A stretch of 64,000 nt of DNA from positions 372,001 to 436,000 of the forward strand of contig JALRME010000011.1 of the NCBI GenBank assembly GCA_026120035.1. Direction: 5' to 3'. Position 1 is the first letter of the stretch. Every line of letters starts with the position of its first letter. The position numbers were made by a program, and so were the translations under genes. Shown piece after piece: positions 37,793-51,800 of this stretch. This DNA comes from Coleophoma eucalyptorum (lineage: Eukaryota > Ascomycota > Leotiomycetes > Helotiales > Dermateaceae). A model generated the notes under the pieces. It saw only the letters and a list, made by a program, of their open reading frames with translations, had not been told where the DNA came from and made no database searches.

Positions 37793-40700
37793 ATGGACGG
37801 AGCCACCCCGGACACGGATGCGAGTCTGGACATCCCACCTCGTCTTTTCGAGAGGCTTCAGCAGATAGCGGGCTATACGTGGGATGATACCAAGGCCTTC
37901 CATTCCAGTTATGATAATTGGTGAGTGGTTGATTTGCGCGTTCCAGAAAGACAAGAAGCCCTGCACAGGGCCTAACACTGATACAACGCAGGCATGTGTT
38001 CGGCGTCAAGCACAGCTCCCGTGTACCTCATACAAACAGTACCACCAACCTCCAGTCGCTGAAATCGAACTTGGTGCGCAATGCGACTGACGGTGGAGCG
38101 ACACCGAAAGCAGAGAGTGAGAATGGCAGTGAATCGGAGCTTTACAATGACAGTGGCGAACCAGGAAACCTCGCTGTTGTTGCGCGTGTCTCATCGCATG
38201 ACTTGAGAGAAGAGCGCGCATTTCATATCTGCAAGAATCTCACTAGATCGGTTGATCCAGAAGGGAAACATGTTGTTAGACCTATAGATCTGGTACACTT
38301 TTCCAGCCAGCAGGGTGGAGAATTAAACATCGTCTGTATTTATGAAGATCCGGGGCCAAACGATCTGCCGGAGTTCATCGATTATGGGCCGGCTTGGTAT
38401 AAAGGCCGAAAAGTTGGTGGCAAGCATGAGGTTGTTCGAGACGAAGACTATATCCCAAAGAACCAAATCCCTTTGGAAGCGTTTCTGGACTTTGCGGTTG
38501 GAGCAGCCGAGTGTCTGGAAACACTACACCATGGCCAGCGTATTGTACATGGGGAGATTAGGGGGGATGCCTTCCACATGAACCTTGAAAGTAAATCAGT
38601 GAAGCTTATCAATTTTGGGTCCGGACTTCGCACTTTTGAGCATGGCCTTACGAGTACTGGTTGGTCGACTTTGTCAAAGGAAATCGGTGCGAAGACGAAA
38701 CTATCCTATATGAGTCCAGAGCAGACAGGACGTATGCCAGCAGAGCCCGATAGTCGAACAGATATATATTCTCTAGGCATACTATTTTGGACGCTTCTGA
38801 CACAGCAACCGGCATTCGAGGGTAAGACCCCCATGGACATCATTCAAGGTGTACTCGGTCGGCGACTGCCTTCGGTATCAAGCATTAGAATGGACGTTCC
38901 AGACGTTATAGGGAAGGTCATCCAGAAGATGTGTGCAAAAGGCATTTCTGATCGTTATCACTCTGCAGTGGGCTTGAGGTATGATCTTGTGGAGATACGA
39001 AGACTTCTAGGTGGAGGGAATACTGCAGCTCTCCAAAGTTTTGAAATTGCGACGAAGGATGTCTCTTCATTCTTTATTCTACCAACAATCATGATCGGTC
39101 GACAAGCTGAACATGATATAGTTGTCAAAATCATTGACAAAGTATCACGACGGCACATGATGGATCAGATGCAAGATATAACAAGCCTTTCCTCTGGATC
39201 TAGCTTATCGGAGGGTAGACTTGAGACTTTCGAGGCAGCACTTGCTGGTATGTCTCCGGGAGATTTATCAAGCGGGGGAGACAACACAAGTTCTGCTGAG
39301 CAGACCACCTCAAACCTGGTTAACGGTGGTGTCTCGAACGATATGAAAAATCCATTCAGGAGTGCATCGAGCCAAACGCGGTCTGTAGCAAATTCTCAGA
39401 ACAACTCTATGGAAAGTCAAGACTCTGTCCGCTCAATTCGTTCAAACCCCGTTCTCAAGCCTTGGGAGAAAAACAGTGCTTTGTCACTCGAAGCACGTAG
39501 TATTATAGAGAGTATCTCTGAGGGGCCCCGATCTAGTAAGTCAATCCAAAGAACCGTAGCCACCTCATTTTACGCAATTCCGGGGTTGAATTTGACTAAT
39601 CTGTATTATGAAGATTCGGATAGTGTTGGAAGCTTGACAAATCAAAGAAACACCTCTAAATTCCGCAGGAAAGGAAGATGTGAAGTTGTAAGCATTGCAG
39701 GAGCTGCTGGGCTTGGCAAAAGCTGTCTAGTACAATCAGTACAAGTTGAAGCACGACGGCGAGGATACTTTGCAAGCTCCAAGTTCGACCATGCCAAGCA
39801 AGTTCCATTTGGGCCCGTACTCAAAATCTTGTCAACCCTCTTCAAGCAAGTCTTCTCTGAAAGCAACACCGATACCCCTTTCCACCAACTGCTTAAGCAA
39901 TATGTTCGACCAGCATGGCCTATGCTACATAAAGTCTTGGGACTCCCAGAGTTCCTCCTCAGTTCTAACGTCAGCCCTCGCAAGCGCGGCCAGGGAAGCC
40001 AAGCGTCTCAGATTTACAACAAGAGTCTGCACGAATTCAAGCGGCGAGAGTCGTCACCCTCGGGCTCTGGCAACAGCCTATACAATATATCCTTAGGCGC
40101 ACAGAGCTCACAAGACTTTTTACGCGCTGGCTCATCGACGAAGAGCATGCGTCTACTAAACACGTTTTTGGACGTGCTAAGGGTCTTTACTCAGCACAAG
40201 TTTATTTGTCTATGCTTAGATGATTTACGTAAGTGTAACATTCAACTAGGCCTCATATGAAAGTTTGAAGTCCTTGGCCATACACCGCAGCTAGGCTATG
40301 AATGGTCTTTACTCTTGATATAATTACTGATATTGGTGTGCTTTACAGAATTTGCAGATGATGAATCATTAGACTTGATTGTAAGTTATGATACCCCATC
40401 AACTTGAGAGAGCTGGGTGAAACAACCCTCCCGGATTAGATAATTTATACGGCACTGCTTTGATGATGCCTAGTGGCATCGCCTTGGGATATGCAGTTGG
40501 AGAGACTTAGCCTCGGCTGGGATTATCATCAATGCCCGTCCCTTGCGCACTCTCAGTGACCGTTCACTTACATAGTCACTGGGGCTGAGCTTCCATTCGC
40601 CAAACCCTTATTGCTTCTCCCTATAGCATATCTGACCATGCAAAAGACCCAGATTATTTCCGCACGGATGCGTCTTGTGATGATTATAACATATCGCCCT

Positions 40701-43700
40701 GGGGAGATGTTACCAGCAAAAATCAAGCCCATTTTAGAACCTCCCAATTTAGAGGGTATCAGTAACTTTGCCCAGTCCCAAGTATGTGATTATGCTAATG
40801 AGCCCAGGATACATCAAGGGTAACGGTATTGGGATCACCAGGGTAGAGCTCCAACCACTCAGTGAGGATGATGCTGTCCAATATGTGGCTATGGCACTTT
40901 GTAGACCGATTCAGGACGTAATACCGCTCGCAGCCGTGATACATTCAAAGACTGCCGGAAATCCGTTTTATATGAGAGAAATGCTGGACACATGTCACAG
41001 GAAACAATGCATCTGGTATGATTACCGTGATAGCATGTGGCGTTTCGATATCGACCGCCTATTCAAGCAATTCGAAACAGAAAACTACCACGACACCTTG
41101 AACCACGAATTTGTCACCAGCCGCTTACGAGAGTTACCGTCGTCTTCCAGATCAATACTGGCTTGGGCAGCGTTACTCGGGACATCGTTTTCTTTTGAAA
41201 TGATCCAAAAACTCATTATTGCTAGTCATGAGTTTGATTATGACCAGCAAGACACCGAGGATATTCCTTCGCCATTAACAAATCCTGTGGAAGGATCCGT
41301 GGAAGGCTTGCAAGCCGCTATTCAAGCCTACATCATTGTTCCTACCCAGGATGACGACCGTTTTCGCTTTGCCCATGATCGATATATCCAGGCAGCATCA
41401 TCGCTGGTGGAATACAACGGTCCTGACATGCATTTCATTATTGCACAAACACTTCTCCATTACTACTTCTCGGATGAGCGATACCGTGAACTTATAGCTT
41501 CTCACGCCTGCGAATCAATTGATGTCATCAAAAGCCGAGTGACAAATCGAGAATCTTTCAGAAAACTCTTGAGCGATTGCGCCCAGTTAGCTGCAGAGAG
41601 CGGCGCCAGGCCAACAGCTGCCAAGTACTATGCAGCTTGCTTTAGTCTGTTGCAAGATGACCCTTGGCAAGACAGTGAAGAAGATTGCAATTACGACGAG
41701 ACCTTAGCGTTGTTCACACGTGCTGCCGAGTGCTACTCATATATGGGTCAGTACGATGAGGCCAAAAGGCTACTTTCGGAGGTTTTTGCGCATGCTAGAA
41801 CGCCTGTTGACGAAGCACCGTCTTGGGTACTGCAATCACGAATACATGCCCAAGAGGGCGATACTGTTACGGCATTCAATGCCCTCAGAAGATGCCTCAA
41901 AGCACTCGATATTGAGGTCAACGAAAATCCGACTTTTGAGTCGTGCGATAAAGAGTTTGAGCGGCTTTCGTTGAAGATACAGTCCAGCGATCGACAAGAA
42001 CTGGTCAAAAAGAGCATGGGGAAAGATTCTAATCTCTCTGCTGTTGGCGCTGTTCTGGTGGAGACTATTAGTACCGCATTCTGGTCTGACATGCTAACTT
42101 ACTATCAAATGTCTTTGGTGATGGTCAACACCGTACTCTCCCATGGTGCTTTTCCGCAGTCTGGCATGGCGTTCTTACATTTAGCTACTATTAGTATCTC
42201 AAGATTCAATATGATCCGTTTTGGGTCGGAACTTGGAAATCTTTCGCTCGAGCTCATGGACCGTTGGCGCGACCCTTACACCATGGGGCTGGGCAATACC
42301 ATTTACTCGATATTTGTCGGGCACATTCAATTCTCTGTTGCAGCGTCGATTGCACAATTGGAAGGTGCCTTGGAATATGCAATCCAAGCAGGCGATAGAA
42401 TTTCCACCATGCTCAACTTCGGCATGGTCAGCTTGTTGAGGTTCTTTGCCTCTGATCACCTCACAGATTTAGAGTCATTCTGCACCTATGGATGCGAGGA
42501 AATCATTGGGTGGCAAACCGATGCTCGAGGCGGGGCGATGCTTATCAGTATAAGGCAAATTGCCAAAGCTCTTCAGGGTAAAACATTCATAGCAGATCCG
42601 CTTCATGTCATGAGTGATGACGTGTTCGACTCGACATTATACAAGTCTTGGTTAACAACCTCTCAAACCAACAGTGATCGACCACTGCTATTCTACGAAA
42701 GTATTGAGATGGCTCCTCTCTTCCTGTATGGCCATTTTTCACGGGCTATTGAAATAGGAAACTCGTGTCTTGAGAATATTGAGGTTGTATGGGCAGTTCG
42801 CAACACGCGATTCATTATGCTTTTTCAAGGACTATCCCTAGCTGCACGACTTTGGAGCAGGCTGAACGACCCGCGCAGATCCGTATCCCTGCAAACAACG
42901 GACTCACAGACTATGAGTGGAGAAGGAATACAAGCCAAGGATGGAGATCTTCAAGATGAGAGACCCGTAGTCTTGAAGCAATTGAAAGGCTTCCAGAAGA
43001 AGATTGAGGACTGGCAGCTCGTCGAGAATGTCAACTATTTTTCGTGGTCGAAGATGCTAGCAGCTCAGATTGCAGAGCTTGAAGATGACCACGGAGGAGC
43101 TATTCGTTTCTATGAAGAGAGTTTAGATCATGCTTCTGCTCACACTTTCATATTTGAAGAAGCTCTTGGAAATTACCTACTAGCGGGATACTTCTTACGA
43201 CAAGGTGCTCGGAGACCAGCTAAGGCAGCACTTCGTGAAGCAGTAATGCTCTATAGACAATTTGGAGCAGTTGGCGTCGCCAAGCACATTGAAAACGAGC
43301 ACAGTCTTCTTCTTCAAGGGCCTACTAAGAACCTGCGTACAGCGGACGTAGCAGTGCAAACTGACTTTGCGGGAGATTCAGCACCTGTACAATATTCGAC
43401 CTTAGAAGGAGACGAGAATGACAGTCGAATTCAGACAATTGCGTCAATAACCGAATCCAAGGGTGATCGAATAGGGGCGTGGCAAGGCAATGCGGCTCGA
43501 CCGGATGCAGGCTCAGGCTTACCTGCACTGGATATGCTTGACCTCACCTCGATTCTCGAAAGTTCTCAGGTCATTTCAAGTGTGCTGCAAGTCGACCAAT
43601 TGCTTAAGACGATGTGCGAGATTATCCTACAGAACTGTGGTGGTCTAGCAGACTTGGCTGCAATTGTGGTGGAGGAGGATGAACCCGGTTGGAGTATTGC

Positions 43701-45995
43701 CGCCAGCGGTGATCCAGACAAAGGCGCAGAGGCACACATTCCAGGCATACCGCTGCGAGAGACCACATTGGTCGCTGAAGGCGTCATTATATACTGCACG
43801 CGCTTTAGAGAAACCGTCTTTCTACCCAACCTCATTCATGACGAGCGCTTCAGTAATGTTAGTGAGGCATGGATTGCTCAAAACCCCCGTGGCAAATCCA
43901 TCATTGCTATACCAATCTGCCATGGTACCAAACCTTTGCTTGGCGTTTTGTATCTGGAAGGCAAGCCCAATGTCCTGACTGACCGCAATCTTACCGTATT
44001 GCAACTACTTGTCAATCAGATCGGCATCAGTTATTCCAATGCTCTTACTATGAAAGCAATCGAGAAGGTTTCTGCTACCAATATCTCGATGGTCGATTTA
44101 CAAAAGCGTGCTTTGGCCAATGCAATAGAGGCCGAGGCAAAGGCGAAGGCTGCAGAGATGGAAGCCCTCCGCAGTGTACAGTAAGTATTGAAATTCGATA
44201 TGCACTAATGACGTATCTAACTTATTGCATTTAGACTTGCAGAGGAAGCCGCCAAAGCGAAATCCATCTTCCTTGCCAACGTGTCTCACGAGCTCCGAAC
44301 GCCGCTTAATGGAGTTATCGGAAATTCAGAACTGCTCAAGGATAGCGAACTTCGCAAAGACCAAGCTGAAATGGCAGATTCTATTCGCGTATCTGCTGAC
44401 CTACTTCTGACCGTCATCAATGACATTTTAGACTTTTCCAAGATGGAAGCTGATAAGATGAAGCTCTTTATCGTTGCCTTCAATCCTTCGGAGATGGTCA
44501 ACGAAGTCATTCGTTCCGTCTCTTATAGCAACAGGGATAAGAAGAGTGCTAAGGACGTGAAGATCATTCAAGACATCAAATTACCTGATGCCTTGATCTT
44601 TGGTGATCCTGTTCGATTGCACCAAGTCCTAGGCAATCTGATTGGAAACTCTTTGAAATTCACTGAGGAGGGGTCTATCACTATTGGTGCAAGAACTGAT
44701 CATGAGACCAAGGATTCTGCTCAATTAACCTTCTGGGTCAAGGATACAGGCATTGGAATACCTCCTAACAAGCTGGCTAAGCTATTCAAGCCATTTAGTC
44801 AAGCAGATGCTAGCACTGCCCGGAAGTACGGAGGTAGTGGGCTGGGCCTTAGCATCTGCAGGTCTCTCATTGAGACAATGATGGGGGGCCGGATACAACT
44901 GGAGAGCGTTGAGAACGTTGGAACAACGGCCTGGTTCACAGTTTCATTTCCCAAGGCAACCGCAGAAGCTTCGGCGGGAGATATACAGAACCATCCAAAT
45001 GAGAATGAGGCTCAGCAAAATGACCTACAGAAGGATGCAACAGATACTTTCGTGCCTTACACGGATTTCTCACGTGTTCCGCGGGATCAACTGCGTATCT
45101 GTGTGGCTGAGGACAACCCCATTAACCAAAGGATTGCGGTACAGTTCTTGCAGAAGCTTAGCTTTAAATATATTGATACATATATCAATGGATTCGAAGC
45201 TGTCCAAGGCATAAAAACGAAAGCAAGGGATAATCCGGATGCGCCTTATCATATCTGCCTGATGGACGTACAGGTACGTTCATGCTCTTTAAAGTATATC
45301 TTTTAGCTAACAATCCAGATGCCGGTGATGGACGGCTATGAAGCTACGAAAGAATTACGCAAAGATCCAGATGAGGCCGTTCGCAATATTCTGGTCATAG
45401 CGATGACAGCCTCGGCAATACAAGGCGATAGAGAAAAGTGCTTGGCTGCTGGAATGAACGATTACCTGGCTAAGCCTGTGAGATCTGGAGTGCTCAAGAG
45501 GAAGCTTGACCAGTATCTCAGTCAGGTATGGCATACATGAATGCATATATTGTAACATTATTGACGCCTTATCAGCCTCCATTGTCACTACCCAACTTAC
45601 AAGCAGATGCAAAGAATATAGCTCACGAAGTCATGCGAGAAATGAATGGAAACCCTTCACCAATATCCCATGGTACATCTGGGACAGAAATATCAACCCC
45701 CATACGCTTGCGTACAGCAGAGACCGTACATCAAGCTTCACCATTAGCCCAGATAAACACTGCGGTACCAGACGGGAATGTTGAATTATCCTCAGGCGAA
45801 GTCTCGCCAACCAGCACACCGAGCGCTTTGATACGTCACAAGACTAGGAAAGGAACGAACACGCCGAACGATTGGCCTTCACATAGCAACAACGACGATA
45901 TGCTGTTGATTGACGGAACCGTGGAAAAGAATAACAGTAATCGTGGCGCGATCAAACGCATAAAAGGGAAGGAAAAGGCGAAACAAGGAGAATGA
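37793..45995 (+). CDS. Hybrid histidine kinase with pseudokinase, ATPase and GAF domains (Mak2/Mak3/Chk1-like, fungal group X)
   Basis: Eight exons: 37793-37920, 37992-40228, 40349-40380, 40647-40755, 40808-44180, 44235-45273, 45319-45525, 45576-45995, about 2,514 residues. In order: a Ser/Thr-kinase-like domain (~122-380) with HGEIRGDAFHMN and INFGSG in place of HRD and DFG; an ATPase with Walker A GAAGLGKS (~614) and Walker-B-like ICLCLDDL; a long helical-repeat region; a GAF domain (~1750-1920); H-box ANVSHELRTPLNG with phospho-His1978; ATPase boxes VKDTGIGIP and GGSGLGLSIC; and a receiver with VAEDNPIN, acceptor Asp2304 (LMDVQMP) and Lys2358 (AKPV). A Ser/Thr-rich tail of about 140 residues follows. 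This order is that of fission-yeast Mak2/Mak3 and Candida Chk1, which act in stress signalling. The acceptor of the third intron is uncertain (40646 or 40652). Confidence 0.93.
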
Positions 45996-46755
45996 TTTTA
46001 TGTGGTTTTAGAGCATCTTGGTGTGCGTACGGGATTTGCCGTGATAGACACCGACCGTTCTTATCTGTCCAGTTGAACTGTGCCTCATGAAAGACATTCA
46101 AGATTCATCAGCGACGGCGTTCTCTTTTCTTTTTCTGCTTCTTGGTTCCTGTTCTCGGAGACAAAGGAAGGTTATTGTGCTTGGGTGGTTGATCTTCTCC
46201 TGGTCTTGTTGTCCTATCTGGCACGGTACATTGTGTACGGGGTTGTGTACTGGCGTTGATTTTGAGGACTGGAGACATAGAACAAGATGGGTCATTCCAT
46301 GGCCCCACGAGAGGGTGGGCAGGATAAATGGACATGCTTTGGGCGTGACTGGCAATATGTCGGTAACTCGAATTGTAATGGTTTTATGCGACACGAATCT
46401 AGCTAGTTATTCATAGATATGAAGCATTTAGATACACAAGCTTGTACATGATATATCATACTGTGTTGAAACAAAGGCGTTCCAGGCCTCCAGCGGTGGT
46501 TAGTATGGCCTCTACAACCACCGTCATTCCACCGCATTCTCGCTGCAGTTTGTCCTCTCGTATTCCTCATAAGCTCTAGCAGGTAGGTCCATGCCCCAAA
46601 AGCCATGCTCCGCCTTCTCCAAGCCAGAGTTAAGGCCGAGTCGGATCAGCATGGTGTTTTCTTCGCAGGTAGATTAAGGTAGTCTTGGACACCTGCCACT
46701 TGTCTGGAACGGGGACGTTGAGCCAAGAGCAATTAGGGGGGCAAAGGTGATGCTC

Positions 46756-46805
46756 ACTCCTCAACATAAGCACTTGAGGAGTTTACCCGTACTAGGTTGA
46801 CCTAG
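46756..46805. repeat. Two adjacent short inverted repeats
   Basis: ACTCCTCAA (46756-46764) and TTGAGGAGT (46774-46782) form perfect 9-base arms around a 9-base loop. Ten bases on, CTAGGT (46792-46797) and ACCTAG (46800-46805) form 6-base arms with a 2-base loop. They lie about 0.8 kb past the kinase stop codon in non-coding DNA. The role is unknown. Confidence 0.5.
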
Positions 46806-48804
46806 GTTCCTTACTTGGCCTCACCAGACCTTATTCAGTACCACGCCGACCGCCGCACTCCCCCTTTTCGTTTTAAGCGAGCAAGCCAAAAGATGCATAT
46901 GCCAAAATTCTTAGGTCTATATGGGGAACCCATGCGAGATCCTGATGGCAAGATCAACGGGGTAGGTCAGCGGGTATGTTCTTTAATGATTTGATTTTTG
47001 CTTTTATTTTGCTTTTTAGATATTCCGCCGGTTTCGACACGATGCGCATGTGTTAGTTAACCTTGGTGTCATAGATCCATTGTCTGGTCTTCGTTGCAGA
47101 CCGCATGGCTGGCTTGCGAATGGGATCAAAATGTGGTACCTCGCGTGGCTGGCTTACAGACTTCTCGATCTTGGCACCCTGACTGCCTTCTTTTTCGCAA
47201 ACTTCATCACTCTCTGCTCCCTATCTTATGTCCGGATAAATGGCATGCGACTTTATTGTCGTCCCTCCATGATGACCACCACTTGGGGCTCTTTTTCTTA
47301 TTTTCTTTTTCTTCACTTTCCTCTCTTCCCCAAACACGAGCTGTGGTAACATGGCTTTATCAGGTGAGTAGGAGGTTACTCCGACAGCTAATTTGTCATG
47401 GCGAGGCTAAATGGAACCACGATGGTTTTGGTGCACGATACAACTTTGCCTTGACCAGAGGAGAAATCGGCGGCGCACGTCTGGTTAGTGTCTGTGCTTC
47501 CCCGAGCTGTTCAGTCAGTATCAGGATTGACGAGTTGGTTTGTTGCATATCGTGCTTGAACAATGTAACGTCGAGAACGCCTTGGCATTAGGGCTTGGAG
47601 TGTCTCTATTTGTGTCGTAGGAACTCAGGAGACCTGCAAGGTAACGGGTTTGTGAAATATATCATGGAGGTTAGTGAGAATGGACGGCCTCTTGTCGACC
47701 AGAGTTCAAAATGGCGTATTCGTCGTTGTTGCGTCGGCGTACAGGTCAAGTTTACAGTTGTCAGTCTGTCTTAAAGACATTCCTGGGAAGCAGCACTTAT
47801 TGGCCAAACTTGGTCAAAGTGGAAGGACTTGATGTGAGTCTCAGCTATGGTACAGCTTCACCCGCCGAAAAGAATATCTGAATCAATATGTCCAAGTGTC
47901 CAAGCCCATAGATGGTAGACGACGCAAAAGATATCACTTCCTCTACAGATTCCAGTCAAGTGCATCGTCTCGGTGCATTTAGACTGCCTTCTCTCATATT
48001 GGACTGAGCGAAAGTATCAGGGGGAAATCGACGAGAAGGATTCTCGGTGCGGAGTCTCCAATCAAGCTCAAGAGGGTCGTTCTAGTCAGATCTCAGAACT
48101 GCTGACTTTTGCACATCTCATGAACTGGACCACTGGGTCCTTGCATGCGAGACTTGATCCACAATCATTGAGACGCCAAGGTGGTCCAATTGCATCTTGT
48201 GAGATAGATGTAATGGCTCAAATCGAACTTGAAAAGGGTGCATAGTGAAGCGGTAGGCACGCAGCTTTTAATCAACAATACTCATGAGTCTGCACTGTCA
48301 CATGTCCTGGGGAACGGACAACTCTAGGCCAGACCACTTGGCATGCGATGTGATTGATCTTGCTTGCAACGAAGCTCGCAACAGCAGACAGACCTGCACA
48401 GCCGGCAGTGAGCGATCAGGATGTGACCAGTAACAGCGCTGACTTAATAACAGCAAGTCTATTCTGGGAGTAGCGAAGGCCAGCGCTGCCATTCGAATAT
48501 CTTATACTCTACCGTCGTGGTCAAGAGAGCAGTCGCTGTCGCGCGAGTCTGCCAAACCGAGTCTGCATTTAATCGATCGACTGCCTCAAGCGGGGTCTCC
48601 ATCGACCTCAGCATATGCCGACCTCGATCTGGCATTGCAGCGCAGTCGGCGACTGAAAACAGAATATCCAGATCTGGTTTCATGCCAGTTTTTTTTTTCA
48701 ATGCAGCTCGCTGTTACCAACGGCTTGGGATTGTAGAAAAGTTCCCGGTGCCAGGGAAGGATGGAGGAAAATGCTCGGAAGCATGCATTGCTGCATAACC
48801 GATC

Positions 48805-48859
48805 TTTGTTTTTTTGTTCTTTTTTTCCTTTTTTTTTCTTTCTTTCTTTCTTTCTTTTC
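48805..48859. repeat. T-rich pyrimidine tract with TTTC repeats
   Basis: About 55 bases almost entirely of T with scattered C and G, ending in five or six TTTC units. It is simple sequence in non-coding DNA. Confidence 0.8.
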
Positions 48860-51800
48860 AGCCCCCAAGAAAATCGACGTATCGACATGGGACGCTTTTC
48901 GCAATCTGGCTATGCAAGAGACGAAAACAGAACCGACAGTAGGATGGCTGTTCTGGCCTGTATCATGTTACTTGCCGCGAGGTGTGCAGCAACATCGCAA
49001 GCCGGTTTAACCTGGACTCCGGACCTTCCCACTTACACAGTACTGGCTCAGCTCGATGCTGTTCGATTGCTGCTGCGGAGCCTCCACCTTGTCTCCTGGT
49101 CTCCTGGTCTCCCCGCCTCCTGGTCCCATGACATTTGCCTCTCACGGATGCACCGGTCAGTCAGCTGTGGCTGCAGTGCCTTCTGTACGCGCTTCTCCGT
49201 ACGTGACTATATGTCCGAGGCTACAGGAAGTACGTCGAGCAAAATGTGCCGACGCTGCAGTTAGGAGCACTGGACGTCAAGGACCAGCAATGCTGCACAA
49301 GACGGCCACCAAACAATTATGGCCATTCATATATCAGACGAAGAGAAATCTTACTATGCCCGGTTGGGGGGACAAGGCTGCCCAGTGGCGGTTTCAGATT
49401 GAAGAGCACAATTACAGCGAGGCTGTCGCTCCCCAGGACGCTCGTGCATATGACGATCCCGTTATCGACCGACGTGGGATTCCACTGCATCTCCAATTTC
49501 CCAGCCGCGATTCAATACTTGTCTTTCGTCGTCAACCGTCTCCTGCGCTCTTCAAGCTTCATTCTCCTCGTCGTCGGCCGTCTCAGCTGGCTGCAGTTCT
49601 GTTGGGGATGCACGTTTGACAAGGCTGCCTGTCTGCCCGACAGCCACCGCATGCACAGGGTGTGGTAAAGCTACCTAACGGACGATGGAGGTGTCGCCAA
49701 CTCTAGGTGCAAGCCGGTTTCATTCCCAAGGCTGAGTCTCGACCTTTCTATCGACATTGTTTCATTTACGTGCTTCCCTGTCCTGGTCGAGCTGGTACAG
49801 TGTTCGAGTCAATACTGTACTACCTCGAGCCCTGGGGACCACAGTGTTGGATCTAGAAGTCTCACTACAGCTTGGGCGGAACTGAAAAAGGCCGCAAGCT
49901 GCGTCTCGAAGTCTAGAAACAGTAGCCCGTGGACTCAGGTCTCCATAACTGTGTCCACAATGGTTCGATTATGAGGTTGATCAAGGCAAGTCTCGTTTCC
50001 TATTGAAATTGCCGGGCTCAATTTTTTAATATAGCGCGCATCGTCACAAAGGCGGGTATCAGGGAGAACCCGAAGGAGGCACGATGCACAATTTCCTAAT
50101 CTGGGTGAAGCACCCTACTCGCACGCTCCTAGGCGCTCATCAATCTCATTCTTTTGGCCTTGCGAATCCCTCGCAATCAAAGCTTCTTATCCTCGTGCAT
50201 TACGCCGTGACCCAACCTAATCTGCCCCTCCGGCTTGGTACAGTCTTGTTCTCGACATCTCTTGCCCTATCGGTATAGGATGAGCATGGGTGCCATCGGA
50301 CAATCTCCTGGAGAACAAGCCCGCAACTGTGCTTGTTTTCCTGGTCTGTCTAGCCAGGATCATTGCTGTCATTCATCTCTTGAAGTTTTTCTCTGGGCTC
50401 CACTGCTGACCGAGAAAGTGCTTGGTTATTTGTACGAACAATTCGTACCGTCTACGCGAGGCGAGCAAGTTTTCCCGCAATCTAGTTTCCCCTTCTCCAC
50501 CTTCCACAAAGGACACGCGAGAACTAGCAAACAGGTTTCCCAAAACATGTCTCTGGGAAGTGCTAATTTGGCAATCTTCCAGGATCGCTTCGTGATTCGT
50601 GCCTCGTCATCTCAGACATGCAATGCCCTTCTGGTCGTCGGAAAGTCAAATCGAGACTACTCTCCTCCACCGCCCTATATGTCACGGCGATATAGGCCGA
50701 AACGTAAACTAGGTCGCCACGGTCCACAAAAGCAACCAAAACTTAAACGGTATCATTAAGAGAGCGGATGAACCGCTGCACCCTACTACGGTCTGATGTT
50801 TCCGATCGGTAGCTAGACTCTGCATACTACGTGGCATATAGGCATATCGTTCCATATAGATGTGTTTCCCCCTTCCAGCGGCTACGGCTCCTCCAAATCA
50901 AAACAAGGGGAATAAACACAAAACCCAGCGAAACAAGAACAGAACAATGCAAAGCTCAGGGCATAGTGCCAAGACCAAAACAACTCGGTCAGGCTGAGTG
51001 AGTCAGTAGTCCAATAGTATCTCGGTCGGTTTGCCCCGTCGCTTGGAAGATAGTGGTGTTCATGCAGGCAGAAAACAGGAAACACATCGTGCTTCGGTAC
51101 CCCGCCCATACAACGGCTCTTATACATATGAATATGGAGTCCGTTTACGGGCCTCGGAGACGGATCAAGAAGTGAACAGAATTGCTTCTTCTTTCGGGAA
51201 ACACGGACGCACCGCATGCAGTCATCGTTCGATGATCCGCGCCGGCATCTCTCACTCTTGCTCTTTTCTGTGTCTCGCCTTTTTCTTTCTCTTCGTCATC
51301 AAGGGTAGCGCCGGGGTATCACTACCTTCCAGCCCAACTTGGTTGAAGTATTGACCAGGCAGGCTGTAGGGAAGGCCTGAAGGGTACGTACGAAGAGCTA
51401 AGACAAAAATCGAAAATGCAAGGCCGTGTACCCTTCACGCGTGTAAAATGTTGTACGTTATATCCAGGTACAGGCTGACTGTCACGGACAGGCACAGGCA
51501 GGCATAGGGCAGGCATAGACAGCCGCGAAGAGATGCGATTGGAGAAGAAGATTTGTGGTGCCTGCTTGCTGCGCTATCTGCAATCTACAATGTCATCACT
51601 CAAGTGCGTCCGAGAGGATTTCTCAGTAAGACTTTCAAGCGCTCTTGGGAGCGTTGCTTTCTGTGCATTTCTTGTCTACTCCCTAGTTGCCGTGTTTTCT
51701 ACATCCAGTGAGATATCTGCCTTTCCACTGCACTGTCCTGGCCTTGACCTTGTCCCTATCCAAGGGTGTCAAAAAAAGTAGGTAAATCCGTCCCGAACCC

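Noticed and set aside
47094..47591. 165-codon plus-strand frame in the gene-poor region
   Set aside because: Composition looks like chance (Leu/Ser/His-rich with simple runs), no splice-joined extension and no domain.
49795..49830. GTACAGTGTTCGAGTCAATACTG, resembling a tRNA T-arm
   Set aside because: No acceptor stem, D-arm or anticodon arm can be placed around it.
50280..50759. About 160-codon plus-strand frame with a basic C-terminus
   Set aside because: The ATG-initiated frame is isolated, with no domain or neighbouring exons. The basic tail alone is not evidence of a gene.
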